Positions 40,867-49,947 of a stretch of 64,000 nt of DNA are shown in pieces. Position 1 is the first letter of the stretch. Every line of letters starts with the position of its first letter. The notes below the pieces were generated by a model. That model searched no databases, was not told where the DNA came from, and saw only the letters and a program-made list of their open reading frames with translations. The position numbers and the translations under genes are program-made. Source of the stretch: Shinella yambaruensis (lineage in GTDB: Bacteria > Pseudomonadota > Alphaproteobacteria > Rhizobiales > Rhizobiaceae). The stretch covers positions 513,940-577,939 of the forward strand of contig NZ_JALJCK010000003.1 in assembly GCF_022899355.1 (NCBI RefSeq). Reading direction: 5' to 3'.

Positions 40867-41688
40867 ATGCGACTGAAGATCAGCCACACGACCGAATATC
40901 ACTATGAAGATCCGGTGCAGTATTCCCTGCAGCGGCTTCGCCTGACGCCGAAGACGCAGCCGGGCCAGATCGTTCGCGCATGGGCGACCACCGTGCACGG
41001 CGCGCGGCTGGAGGCCGGCTATACCGATCACTTCGGCAATCATGTCGATCTCGTCAGCACCAATGCCGAGCAGGTGGCGATCCGCATCGTCGCGGAAGGC
41101 GAGGTGGAGACGGAAGACCGCGCCGGCGTCTTCGGACCGCACCAGGGCTTCGTGCCGCTCTGGCTCTATCTGCGCGAAACGCCGCTGACCAGGCCCGGCA
41201 AGCTGGTCCGCGACCTTGCCAAATCTGCCAGCGGCGAGAATGAGCTCGCGCACATGCATGCGCTGATGGCCGCCATCCACGAGACCGTCGCCTACAAGCC
41301 GGGCGAAACCGCCTCCGACACTACGGCCGAGCAGGCCCTGGAGAAGAAGCAGGGCGTCTGCCAGGACCACGCCCATGTCTTCCTTTCCGCCGCGCGCCAT
41401 CTCGGCCTGCCGGCCCGCTATGTCTCGGGCTACCTGCTGATGGAAACGCCCGAGCAGACGGCAAGCCATGCCTGGGCGGAGGTGCACCTGCAGGGCCTCG
41501 GCTGGGTCGGCTTCGATGCAGCCAACAAGATCTGCCCGGATGCACGCTATGTGCGCCTGTCGACCGGCCTCGACTACAAGGACGCCGCTCCCGTTTCCGG
41601 CATGGTGCTCGGGCACTCGGCCGAAACGATGAGCGTCGCCATCACGGTGGCGCCCGCCGGACAGAGCCAGTCGCAGAGCCAGAGCTGA
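40867..41688 (+). CDS. Transglutaminase-like cysteine peptidase with N-terminal bacterial domain
   Basis: A 273-residue protein with a beta-rich N-terminal domain (LKISHTTEYHYEDPVQYSLQRLRLTPKT) followed by a transglutaminase core with the triad C165 (GVCQDHAH), H201 (ASHAWAEV) and D217 (GFDAAN). No signal peptide. It is the last gene of the ATP-grasp/alpha-E operon (12-base gap) and is predicted to act as a peptidase or crosslinker on the ligase product. The C-terminus ends in an SQ repeat (QSQSQSQS). Confidence 0.93.
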   Translation: MRLKISHTTEYHYEDPVQYSLQRLRLTPKTQPGQIVRAWATTVHGARLEAGYTDHFGNHVDLVSTNAEQVAIRIVAEGEVETEDRAGVFGPHQGFVPLWLYLRETPLTRPGKLVRDLAKSASGENELAHMHALMAAIHETVAYKPGETASDTTAEQALEKKQGVCQDHAHVFLSAARHLGLPARYVSGYLLMETPEQTASHAWAEVHLQGLGWVGFDAANKICPDARYVRLSTGLDYKDAAPVSGMVLGHSAETMSVAITVAPAGQSQSQSQS

Positions 41689-41743
41689 CCGGCCGGACTT
41701 GAATCAGGATGCGCAAAACGCGCCGTAAATCCCTGAATCGAAT

Positions 41744-41781
41744 CACAGGCCCTTAAATCGAAATCGCTTTAAGGGCCTGTG
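41744..41781. terminator. Strong hairpin between convergent genes, possible bidirectional terminator
   Basis: CACAGGCCCTTAAA and TTTAAGGGCCTGTG are perfect 14-base arms around a 10-base loop. It lies between the transglutaminase stop and the stop of the convergent repeat protein. No long T-run follows on either strand, so the end may depend on the AT-rich stem foot or on Rho. Confidence 0.65.
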
Positions 41782-41789
41782 CCGATGCT

Positions 41790-42491
41790 TTAACGCGCTG
41801 CCGTTTCGAGCAGGCGGCAGAGTTTCACCAGCGCCGCATCGTAACCATCGCTGGTGACGCCGCGGCAGCGCTTGATGAGCTGCATACGCTCGCCGCCGGA
41901 AAGCCGCGAGAATTCGCGCACGACGGTGCGGTCATCCGGATCGGTGCGCCACCGGTCGTCGTCGCCGGGCGTGCGCGGGTCGCGGCGATCCGGCCGGGTG
42001 AACGCGTCGTCGTCGCCGAGGCTGACATCGACATCCGCATCGACGAGGCCGCGCCCGCCCACCGTCGCACCGACCCCGGCCGCAAGACCGTCATGCCCGC
42101 CGACCGTTGCCCGGATATCCGCATCGGCAAGGCTGTCCGAGCCGCCGACATTGGCCTTGGCACGCGCATTCACGCCGTCCCGCCCGCCAACGCCCGCTTT
42201 CACATCTGCATCGGCAAGCCCCCGGCTGCCGCCGACATTCGCCTTGGCATCGGCCTTGAGGCCATCCCGGCCGCCGGCCCGCGCCCGGACATCCGCGTCG
42301 ACGAGCCCTCTGCTGCCTCCGACCCGGGCATCCGCACCGGCCTTTATGCCGCCGACGCTGACACCGACGCCGAGCCCGAGGCCATCCCGCTTGCCGCGAT
42401 CGGCCGCCTGCGCCGGCAGGGCAAGAACCGCCGCGACCAGCACACCGGCCGAGAGGCGGAGAAGCGATTTGCGATTTGACGTTCCAGACAT
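41790..42491 (-). CDS. Exported glycine-rich protein with 29-residue tandem repeats
   Basis: A 233-residue protein with a signal peptide (cleavage near AQA, residue 29). Residues 51-162 are almost four tandem copies of a 29-residue unit of the form ADAKANVGGSRGLADADVKA plus GVGGRDGVN; each unit is itself two similar halves (ADxKAxVGG...GL). The C-terminal part (residues 163-233) is charged (DPRTPGDDDRW), then has REFSRLSGGERMQLIKRCRGV with a cysteine pair. I recognise no characterised family. It might form an elongated beta structure on the surface. It is convergent with the ATP-grasp operon. Confidence 0.8.
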   Translation of the reverse strand: MSGTSNRKSLLRLSAGVLVAAVLALPAQAADRGKRDGLGLGVGVSVGGIKAGADARVGGSRGLVDADVRARAGGRDGLKADAKANVGGSRGLADADVKAGVGGRDGVNARAKANVGGSDSLADADIRATVGGHDGLAAGVGATVGGRGLVDADVDVSLGDDDAFTRPDRRDPRTPGDDDRWRTDPDDRTVVREFSRLSGGERMQLIKRCRGVTSDGYDAALVKLCRLLETAAR

Positions 42492-42685
42492 GGGAACCTC
42501 CCTTTCGTGACCGGCCCGGGAGTGGACCGGCCTTGCGAAACGAAGGTCGAACGACCGCGCGCAGTTCCGCACGGATGCAACCGACGCGGTGCAAAGGGAA
42601 AGGAAACCTTGCGACAGGCGGGAAAACGCGCACAAGCGTGCCGAAATGAGACAAAGGGCGCGATCCGAGGACCGCGCCCGAAAAC

Positions 42686-44425
42686 TCAATGGCTGTCCTT
42701 GCCGACCGCGCTGCCGCGGCAGCCCTTGAGGAAATCGAGGTCGGCGCCGGTATCGGCACCCTGGACGTGCTGCTGGTGCAGCCAGGCGTAGCCGGAGGTG
42801 GGCAGGTCGTGGTTCGGCGTCCATGCAGCAAGCCGGCGCGCCAGTTCCTCCTCGGAAATGTCGAGATGCAGGCGCCGGTTCGGCACGTCGAGCTCGATCA
42901 TGTCGCCGTTCCTGACGACCGCAAGCGGCCCGCCGACGGCCGCTTCCGGGGAGGTGTGCAGGACGACGGTGCCATAGGCCGTGCCCGACATGCGCGCGTC
43001 GGAGATGCGCACCATGTCAGTGATGCCCTTTTTCAGCACCTTCGGCGGCAGGCCCATATTGCCCACCTCGGCCATGCCCGGATAGCCCTTCGGCCCACAG
43101 TTCTTCATGACCATGACGCAGGTCTCGTCAATGTCGAGAGCGTCATCGTTGATCTTGGCCTTGTAGTCGTCGATGTCCTCGAACACGACCGCCCTGCCCC
43201 GGTGCGTCAGAAGATGCGGCGAGGCGGCCGAGGGTTTCAGCACCGCCCCCTTCGGCGCGAGATTGCCGCGCAGCACGACGATACCGCCCGATTGCGTCAG
43301 CGCCTTCTCCGCCGGCAGGATCACGTCCTCGTTCCAGTTGACGACGTCCTTGACCTCGTCCCACATCGCCTCGCCCGATACCGTCAGCGCGTCCTTGTGC
43401 AGAAGGCCGGCCTCGCCGAGGCGCTTCAGCACCACCGGCAGGCCGCCGGCATAGAAGAACTCCTCCATCAGGTACTTGCCAGAGGGCATCAGGTTGACGA
43501 CGGTCGGCACGTCGCGGCCGCAGCGGTCCCAGTCGTCCAGCGTCAGGTCGACGCCGACCCGGCCGGCGATGGCGAGCAGATGGATCACCGCATTGGTCGA
43601 GCCGCCGATGGCCGCATTGGTGCGGATGGCGTTCTCGAAGGCGTCCTTCGTCAGGACGTCCGACGGCTTCAGGTCGTCCTTGACCATCTGGACGATGCGC
43701 CGGCCGGTAAGCTGCGCCATCACCCTGCGACGCGAATCGACCGCCGGGATCGCGGCATTGCCGGACAGCGCCATGCCCAGCGCCTCGGCCATGGAGGCCA
43801 TGGTGGAGGCCGTGCCCATCGTGTTGCAGGTGCCCGACGAACGGCTCATCGACGCCTCGGCCTCGAGGAACTCGGCCTGCGTCATCTCGCCGGCCTTCAC
43901 CATCTCGGAGAATTTCCACAGATGCGTGCCCGAGCCGACGCGCTCGCCGCGGAAATAACCGTTCAGCATGGGACCGCCGGTGACGACGATCGACGGCAGG
44001 TCCACCGAGGCCGCGCCCATCAGGAGGGACGGCGTGGTCTTGTCGCAGCCGACCATCAGCACGCAGCCGTCCATCGGCTGGCCGCGGATCGCCTCCTCCA
44101 CCGCGAGCGCGGCGAGGTTGCGGTACATCATCGCCGTGGGACGGAAGGTGTTTTCCGAGGCCGAGAACACCGGCACTTCGAGCGGGAAGCCGCCCGCCTC
44201 CCAGACGCCGGCCTTCACCTTCTCGGCGAGCTCGCGCAGGTGGCCGTTGCACGGCGTCATGTCCGACCAGGTGTTGAGGATGCCGATGACGGGGCGACCG
44301 TCGAACAGGTCGTGCGGGTAGCCCTGGTTCTTCATCCAGCCGCGATGGTAGATCACGTCGCGGCTGGTGCCGCCGTACCATTCCTGCGATCTCAGCCTGC
44401 GCGGCCATTCGGCTTTCTTCTTCAT
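42686..44425 (-). CDS. L-arabinonate dehydratase (IlvD/Edd family)
   Basis: A 579-residue iron-sulfur dehydratase that would turn L-arabinonate (or a related C5/C6 sugar acid) into 2-keto-3-deoxy acid. The cluster cysteines are C59 (PCNGH), C127 (GCDKTTP, K129) and C200 (SGTCNTMG), the same numbering I recall for the Rhizobium leguminosarum L-arabinonate dehydratase. ATG 44425 precedes MKKKAEWPRRLRSQEWYGGTSRD. It is the last gene of the chvE-gguABC-aldehyde dehydrogenase operon, which supports a pentonate pathway. A wider specificity (D-galactonate or D-fuconate) is likely. Confidence 0.9.
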   Translation of the reverse strand: MKKKAEWPRRLRSQEWYGGTSRDVIYHRGWMKNQGYPHDLFDGRPVIGILNTWSDMTPCNGHLRELAEKVKAGVWEAGGFPLEVPVFSASENTFRPTAMMYRNLAALAVEEAIRGQPMDGCVLMVGCDKTTPSLLMGAASVDLPSIVVTGGPMLNGYFRGERVGSGTHLWKFSEMVKAGEMTQAEFLEAEASMSRSSGTCNTMGTASTMASMAEALGMALSGNAAIPAVDSRRRVMAQLTGRRIVQMVKDDLKPSDVLTKDAFENAIRTNAAIGGSTNAVIHLLAIAGRVGVDLTLDDWDRCGRDVPTVVNLMPSGKYLMEEFFYAGGLPVVLKRLGEAGLLHKDALTVSGEAMWDEVKDVVNWNEDVILPAEKALTQSGGIVVLRGNLAPKGAVLKPSAASPHLLTHRGRAVVFEDIDDYKAKINDDALDIDETCVMVMKNCGPKGYPGMAEVGNMGLPPKVLKKGITDMVRISDARMSGTAYGTVVLHTSPEAAVGGPLAVVRNGDMIELDVPNRRLHLDISEEELARRLAAWTPNHDLPTSGYAWLHQQHVQGADTGADLDFLKGCRGSAVGKDSH

Positions 44426-44478
44426 CTTTCCAGTCCTTGAAGGGGCCGTCCGGCGCAGGGCACCGGCCGGCCTTTGTC

Positions 44479-45912
44479 TCACGCCAGGGTGTAGGCGGTC
44501 TTGACGGTTGTGTAGAATTCGCTGGCATAGCGGCCCTGCTCGCGCGGGCCATGGGACGAGCCCTTGCGCCCGCCGAAGGGCACATGGAAATCGACGCCCG
44601 CCGTCGGCAGGTTGACCATGACCATGCCGGCCTCCGCATTGCGCTTGAAATGCGTGGCATGCTTGAGGCTGGTCGTGGCGATGCCGGAGGAGAGGCCGAA
44701 CGGCGTGTCGTTGGCGACGGCGAGCGCTTCCTCATAGTCCTTGACGCGGATGACCGCGGCGACCGGGCCGAAGATCTCCTCGCGCGAAATGCGCATGTCG
44801 TTCGTCGCCTCGGTGAAGAGCGCCGGCGCGAGGTAGAAGCCGGGCGTGTCCCGCTTCAGGCGCTCGCCGCCGAAGGCAAGCTTCGCGCCTTCCTTTTGGC
44901 CGATCTCGATATAGTCCGTGTCCTGCTTGAGCTGGCTCTCGTCGACGACCGGGCCGATATGCGTGCCGGCCTTCAGGGCATCATCGACGACGACGCTCTT
45001 CAGCCGCTCGCCGACGGCGGCGACGAATCTGTCATGGATGCCTTCCGTCACGATGACGCGCGAGGAGGCCGTGCAGCGCTGGCCGGTGGAGAAGAAGGCC
45101 GAGTTGACGGCGGCTTCCACGGCGACGGAAAGGTCCGCGTCGTCGAGCACGACGAAGGGGTTCTTTCCGCCCATCTCCAGCTGGTACTTGCGGTTATGCT
45201 CGACGGAGGCGAGCGCGACGCGTTTTCCGGTGCCGGTGGACCCCGTGAAGGTGATGGCGTTGACGTCGGGACTGTCGAGCATGGTCTGGCCGACGACGGA
45301 GCCCTTGCCCATGACGAGGTTGAGCACGCCCTTCGGCAGGCCGGCACGCACGAGGATATCGACAATGGCCCAGGAACAGCCGGGCACAAGTTCGGCGGGC
45401 TTGAAGACAACCGTGTTGCCATAGGCGAGCGCCGGCGCGATCTTCCAGGCCGGGATGGCGATCGGGAAGTTCCAGGGCGTGATGATGCCGACGACGCCGA
45501 CCGGCTCGCGGGTGATCTCGACGCCGATATTCGGGCGCACCGAAGGCAGCGTCTCGCCGGCAAGGCGCAAGGTTTCGCCCGCGAAGAAATCGAAGATCTG
45601 GCCGGCGCGCACCGTCTCGCCGATGCCTTCGGCCAGCGTCTTGCCCTCCTCGCGCGAGAGCAGCCGGCCGAGCTCGTCCTTGCGGGCCAAAATCTCGTCG
45701 GCGGTCTTCCTGAGGATCGCATGGCGCTCCAGGATGCCGGAGCGCGACCAGGCCGGAAACGCGGCCTTGGCCGCTCCGATCGCCGCCCTGGTGTCCTCGG
45801 CGGAGGCGCGGGCATATTCGCCCACCACTTCGTCCGTGTTCGACGGGTTGATGTTCCGGATCGCGTCCGTGCCGACCCATTCGCCGGCAATCAGGTTCTG
45901 GTGGAGCGTCAT
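44479..45912 (-). CDS. 2-oxoglutarate semialdehyde dehydrogenase (aldehyde dehydrogenase family)
   Basis: A 477-residue NAD(P)-dependent aldehyde dehydrogenase with catalytic C280 (GQRCTASSR), E246 (LEMGGKNP) and the cofactor motif FTGSTGTGK. The length and N-terminus fit the 2,5-dioxovalerate (2-oxoglutarate semialdehyde) dehydrogenases that end non-phosphorylative pentose pathways, and the neighbours (dehydratase and GguC) supply the earlier steps. ATG 45912 is the start of the homologous region. The exact aldehyde is inferred from context. Confidence 0.88.
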   Translation of the reverse strand: MTLHQNLIAGEWVGTDAIRNINPSNTDEVVGEYARASAEDTRAAIGAAKAAFPAWSRSGILERHAILRKTADEILARKDELGRLLSREEGKTLAEGIGETVRAGQIFDFFAGETLRLAGETLPSVRPNIGVEITREPVGVVGIITPWNFPIAIPAWKIAPALAYGNTVVFKPAELVPGCSWAIVDILVRAGLPKGVLNLVMGKGSVVGQTMLDSPDVNAITFTGSTGTGKRVALASVEHNRKYQLEMGGKNPFVVLDDADLSVAVEAAVNSAFFSTGQRCTASSRVIVTEGIHDRFVAAVGERLKSVVVDDALKAGTHIGPVVDESQLKQDTDYIEIGQKEGAKLAFGGERLKRDTPGFYLAPALFTEATNDMRISREEIFGPVAAVIRVKDYEEALAVANDTPFGLSSGIATTSLKHATHFKRNAEAGMVMVNLPTAGVDFHVPFGGRKGSSHGPREQGRYASEFYTTVKTAYTLA

Positions 45913-45960
45913 GGGCAAGGCCTCCTGTCTGTCCCGTCCCGCACGAAGGCGGCACATCCC

Positions 45961-46956
45961 CTACAATTGGCGGATTTCGATCTCTTCTTCCCTGGCAATC
46001 GCCAAGGGATTGCGCAGCGGCAGGCCGAAACCGTCGGCTCCGATCTCGAACACATCCCCCGCCTCGGTGCGGATGCCGTCGCCGAAGGAGAGCGTCGCCG
46101 TGCCGAACATATGAACATGGATATCGCCCGGGGCACGGAACAGGCCGTATTTGAAATGGTGGTATTCGAGGTTGGCGAAGGTGTGGGACATGTTCGCCTC
46201 GCCGGAGACGAAGGGCTTTTCCCACAGAACCTTGCCGCCGCGGACAATGCGCGAGAAACCGCGGATATCGTCCGGCGCGGCGCCGACGCGGATCTCCGGT
46301 CCGAAGCTCGCCTGGCGAAGCTTCGAATGGGCGAGGTAGAGATAGTTGATGCGCTCCGTCACATGGTCGGAGAATTCGTTTGACACGGCAAAGCCGATGC
46401 GGAAGGGCGCGCCGTCGGCGGCGATGACATAGATACCGGCCATTTCCGGCTCCTCGCCGCCATCGAGCGCGAAGGAGGGCGAGGTGAGCGGGCTACCCGG
46501 CGCCACCGCCTGCGTGCCGTTGCCCTTGTAGAACCATTCCGGCTGCACGCCCTTTTCGCCGGGCTTCGGCTTGCCGTTTTCAAGGCCCATGCGGAACATC
46601 TTCATGGAATCGGTCAGGGTCTCCTCGGCCGCCTCCGCCGCCTTCTTGTGCATGGAATCGCGCGTGGCCGCGGAGCCGAGATGGGTGAGGCCCGTACCGG
46701 TCAGGTGGAGATGGGCGGCGTCCGGATGGGTGATCGGCGAGAGCAGCCGGCCCGCGGCATAGGCCGCCTCCAGATCGACGGCCTCGCCGAGGCCCTTCGC
46801 GTCGATGACGGCCTTCAGGGACTGCCCGCTGTTGGCGGCTTCCATGGCGAGCGCGTAGACGCTGTCCGCCCCCTTCACCGCGCGGCCCTCGCCACCCTCC
46901 TCGCGCACGACCACCGTGATCGAACCGTCGGCATTTGCGACCTGTGACATCAGCAT
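45961..46956 (-). CDS. gguC: GguC, fumarylacetoacetase-fold (AraD1-like) enzyme
   Basis: A 331-residue member of the FAH-superfamily group that includes agrobacterial GguC and AraD1. Conserved parts are LSPITHPDAAHLHLTGTGLTHLGSAATRDSMH and VQPEWFYKGNGT. In Agrobacterium gguC follows gguA and gguB; AraD1-type proteins are assigned as 2-keto-3-deoxy-L-arabonate dehydratases that yield 2-oxoglutarate semialdehyde, which matches the dehydrogenase downstream. Start at ATG 46956 with GGAAGGA upstream; a second ATG is two codons later. Confidence 0.9.
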   Translation of the reverse strand: MLMSQVANADGSITVVVREEGGEGRAVKGADSVYALAMEAANSGQSLKAVIDAKGLGEAVDLEAAYAAGRLLSPITHPDAAHLHLTGTGLTHLGSAATRDSMHKKAAEAAEETLTDSMKMFRMGLENGKPKPGEKGVQPEWFYKGNGTQAVAPGSPLTSPSFALDGGEEPEMAGIYVIAADGAPFRIGFAVSNEFSDHVTERINYLYLAHSKLRQASFGPEIRVGAAPDDIRGFSRIVRGGKVLWEKPFVSGEANMSHTFANLEYHHFKYGLFRAPGDIHVHMFGTATLSFGDGIRTEAGDVFEIGADGFGLPLRNPLAIAREEEIEIRQL

Positions 46957-47085
46957 TTTCGTTTCCTTCCTGAAGCCTGGACCCGGCCAAAGCTCCGCAC
47001 CTGCGGGGACAGACGTCACCGCACTGGCCGCATCCGCAGCCGGTCAAACACGTTTGCAATCCTTGGGCGGACCGGTGTTCCCCGG

Positions 47086-48294
47086 TCAGCCCTTGTTCTT
47101 GTTGTAGACGTCGAAGAACACGGCGGCGAGCAGCACCAGGCCCTTGATGAGCTGCTGGTAGTCGATGCCGATGCCCATGATCGACATGCCGTTGTTCATG
47201 ACGCCCATGATGAAGGCGCCGATGACTGCGCCGGTGATCTTGCCCACGCCGCCCGAGGCCGAGGCACCGCCGATGAAGCAGGCCGCGATGACGTCGAGCT
47301 CGAAGCCGACGCCGGCCTTCGGCGTCGCCGAGTTGAGGCGGGCCGCGATGATCATGCCGGCGAGCGCGGCGAGCGCCCCCATGTTGACGAAGGTGTAGAA
47401 GGTCAGCCGCTCGGTGTTGATACCCGAGAGCTTCGCCGCTTTCTCGTTGCCGCCCATGGCGTAGATGCGCCGGCCGATCGTCGTGCGGGTCGTGACGAAC
47501 GTGTAGAGTGCGATGAGCAGGCCCATGACGACGAGAACGTTCGGCAGGCCGCGATAGGTCGAGAGCTGGAAGCCGAGAAAGATCGCCACCGCGCTGATGA
47601 TCGCCATCTGAACGGCGAAGAAGGCGAAGGGCTCGTTCTCCGTCTCGTGCAGCGCGTTCATGCGGCGCTCGCGAAGCCCGGCATAGATGGCATAGCCGAC
47701 CAGCAGGATGACGACGAGAAGGGCGAAATAGTTCTTGATGAGGCTGGTCGCGGGGTCCGTGAGCGACAGGAAATCCGGCACGAAGCCCGTGGAGAGGATC
47801 TGGAAGTCCTTCGGGAACGGGCCGACCGGACGGCCGCCGAGCACGACATAGGTCATGCCGCGGAAGACGAGCATGCCGGCAAGCGTGACGATGAAGGACG
47901 GGATCTTCTGGTAGGCGACCCAATAGCCCTGCGCCGCGCCCATCAGGGCCCCGACGAAAATGCAGAGCGGCACGACGATGATCGCCGGCATTCCCCATTT
48001 CACCAGCATGATCGCCGAGATCGCGCCGATGAAGGCGACGATGGATCCGACCGAGAGGTCGATATGCCCCGCCACGATGATCAGCAGCATGCCCAGCGCC
48101 ATGATGACGATGAACGAGTTCTGCAGCACCAGATTGGTGATGTTGACCGGGCGGAAGAGCACGCCCTGGGTAATGACCTGGAAGAAGATCATGATCACGA
48201 CGAGCGCGACGAGCAGGCCGTATTCGCGGATGTTCCTGCGCAGATAGTCTCCCACCGAAGGCTGGGTTGTCTTGGTCGCGGTATCGGTGGACAT
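47086..48294 (-). CDS. gguB: Sugar ABC transporter permease GguB
   Basis: A 402-residue inner-membrane protein of the monosaccharide (CUT2) permease family with about ten to twelve helices, starting with a cytoplasmic tail ([18 protein letters not shown]). GHIDLSVGSIVAFIGAISA and GGNEKAAKLSGIN are conserved in CUT2 permeases. With GguA it moves sugar captured by ChvE (glucose, galactose, arabinose, xylose in Agrobacterium). Its start overlaps the gguA stop (TGATG). Confidence 0.95.
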   Translation of the reverse strand: MSTDTATKTTQPSVGDYLRRNIREYGLLVALVVIMIFFQVITQGVLFRPVNITNLVLQNSFIVIMALGMLLIIVAGHIDLSVGSIVAFIGAISAIMLVKWGMPAIIVVPLCIFVGALMGAAQGYWVAYQKIPSFIVTLAGMLVFRGMTYVVLGGRPVGPFPKDFQILSTGFVPDFLSLTDPATSLIKNYFALLVVILLVGYAIYAGLRERRMNALHETENEPFAFFAVQMAIISAVAIFLGFQLSTYRGLPNVLVVMGLLIALYTFVTTRTTIGRRIYAMGGNEKAAKLSGINTERLTFYTFVNMGALAALAGMIIAARLNSATPKAGVGFELDVIAACFIGGASASGGVGKITGAVIGAFIMGVMNNGMSIMGIGIDYQQLIKGLVLLAAVFFDVYNKNKG

Positions 48295-49829
48295 CAGTGT
48301 TTCTCCCCGGAGCGCATGATGGCGCGCATGATGGATTCCTGGCTCGCTTCCGCCTTGGAAAGCTCGGCCACGATGCGTCCTTCGTTCATGACATAGATGC
48401 GATCGCAGGTCCCGAGCAGTTCCGGCATCTCCGACGAGATCATCAGGATGCCCTTGCCCTCGGCGGCAAGCTGGTTGATGATTGTATAGATTTCGAACTT
48501 GGCGCCGACATCGATGCCGCGCGTGGGTTCATCGAGGATCAGAACCTCGGGATTGGTGAAGAGCCATTTCGACAGCACGACCTTCTGCTGATTGCCGCCC
48601 GAAAGATTGACCGCTTCCTGATAGATCGAGTGCGAGCGGATGCGCAGCTTCTGGCGATAGCCGGAGGCGACCTTGGCCTCCTGCCGGTTGTCGATGACCG
48701 TCGCCTTCGAAACGCCGCCGAGATTGGCGAGCGTCGTGTTGTGCATGATGTTGTCGATCAGCACGAGGCCGAGCTGCTTGCGGTCCTCGGTCACATAGGC
48801 AAGGCCGGCCTCGATCGCCTTCGGGATCGTGCTCACATCCACCGGCTTGCCGCGCATGAAGACGTCGCCGGTGATCTTGTGCCCCCAGCTCCTGCCGAAG
48901 AGGCTCATCGCCGTTTCGGTGCGTCCCGCGCCCATCAGGCCGGCAATGCCGACCACCTCGCCGGCACGCACGGCGAAGCTGACGTCGTGCAGGAACTGCC
49001 GGTCGCGGTGGTGCTGGTGGAAGACGTTCCAGTTCTTCACCTCGAGCAGCGTCTCGCCGATCTTCGGCTCGCGCGGGGGATAGCGGTCCTCCATCTCGCG
49101 GCCGACCATGCCCTTGATGATGCGGTCCTCGGAAATGTCCTCGTGATGACAGTCCAGCGTCTCGACGGTGCCGCCATCGCGCAGGATGGTGATCTGGTCG
49201 GCGACCTTTTTGATCTCGTTCAGCTTGTGCGAGATGATGATCGAGGTCATGCCCTGGCTGCGGAACTCCATGAGCAGCTTCAAAAGCGCGTCGGAGTCCT
49301 TCTCGTTCAGCGAGGCGGTCGGCTCGTCGAGGATGAGCAGGCGCACCTTCTTGGAGAGCGCCTTGGCGATCTCGACGAGCTGCTGCTTGCCGACGCCGAT
49401 ATCGGTGATCAGCGTGCCCGGCGGCTCCCTAAGGCCGACCTTGTCGAGCAGTTCCTGCGTGCGGCGGAAGGCGAGCTTCCAGTCGATCACGCCGTTCGTC
49501 GCCACCTCGTTGCCGAGGAAGATGTTCTCCGCGATCGACAGCAGCGGCACCAGCGCCAGCTCCTGGTGGATGATGATGATACCCAGATGCTCGCTGTCGG
49601 AGATCGTGGAGAAGCGGCGGACCTCGCCGTCGAAATGGATGTCGCCCTCGTAGGAGCCGGCCGGATAGACGCCGCTCAGCACCTTCATGAGGGTGGATTT
49701 GCCGGCGCCGTTCTCGCCGACAAGGGCGTGGATCTCGCCTTCGCGGACCTTCAGGTTGACGTTGTCGAGGGCCTTCACACCCGGAAACGTCTTCGTGATG
49801 CCGCGCATTTCGAGAAGGGTCTTGCTCAT
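48294..49829 (-). CDS. gguA: Sugar ABC transporter ATPase GguA
   Basis: A 511-residue tandem ABC ATPase of the MglA/XylG type. The first domain has GENGAGKST and [11 protein letters not shown]; the second has a degenerate Walker A region as usual in CUT2 ATPases and a LSGGNQQKV signature followed by [14 protein letters not shown]. It powers uptake with ChvE and GguB. It starts 118 bases after chvE, behind an internal hairpin that probably lowers its expression relative to chvE. Confidence 0.96.
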   Translation of the reverse strand: MSKTLLEMRGITKTFPGVKALDNVNLKVREGEIHALVGENGAGKSTLMKVLSGVYPAGSYEGDIHFDGEVRRFSTISDSEHLGIIIIHQELALVPLLSIAENIFLGNEVATNGVIDWKLAFRRTQELLDKVGLREPPGTLITDIGVGKQQLVEIAKALSKKVRLLILDEPTASLNEKDSDALLKLLMEFRSQGMTSIIISHKLNEIKKVADQITILRDGGTVETLDCHHEDISEDRIIKGMVGREMEDRYPPREPKIGETLLEVKNWNVFHQHHRDRQFLHDVSFAVRAGEVVGIAGLMGAGRTETAMSLFGRSWGHKITGDVFMRGKPVDVSTIPKAIEAGLAYVTEDRKQLGLVLIDNIMHNTTLANLGGVSKATVIDNRQEAKVASGYRQKLRIRSHSIYQEAVNLSGGNQQKVVLSKWLFTNPEVLILDEPTRGIDVGAKFEIYTIINQLAAEGKGILMISSEMPELLGTCDRIYVMNEGRIVAELSKAEASQESIMRAIMRSGEKH

Positions 49830-49904
49830 GTAACAGTTTCCAGCGGCCGGCCAACCCCATAGAGGGGAAAGCGAGCCTATTCGCTCTGCGATCCGGAGAA
49901 AAGA

Positions 49905-49930
49905 GGGTTCGCGCTGGTCGGCGCGAACCC
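49905..49930 (-). terminator. Intercistronic hairpin between chvE and gguA
   Basis: Read on the minus strand, GGGTTCGCGC and GCGCGAACCC form a perfect 10-base stem around a 6-base loop, followed by TCTTTTC. It lies just after the chvE stop. Such stem-loops partially end transcription and protect upstream mRNA, giving excess binding protein over membrane components. Confidence 0.78.
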
Positions 49931-49947
49931 GGAGTGGGAAGAAACGA

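Noticed and set aside
42006..42341. DNA tandem repeat as a mobile or recombination site
   Set aside because: The periodicity lies in a translated frame with a signal peptide and codon-level variation; it is a protein repeat.
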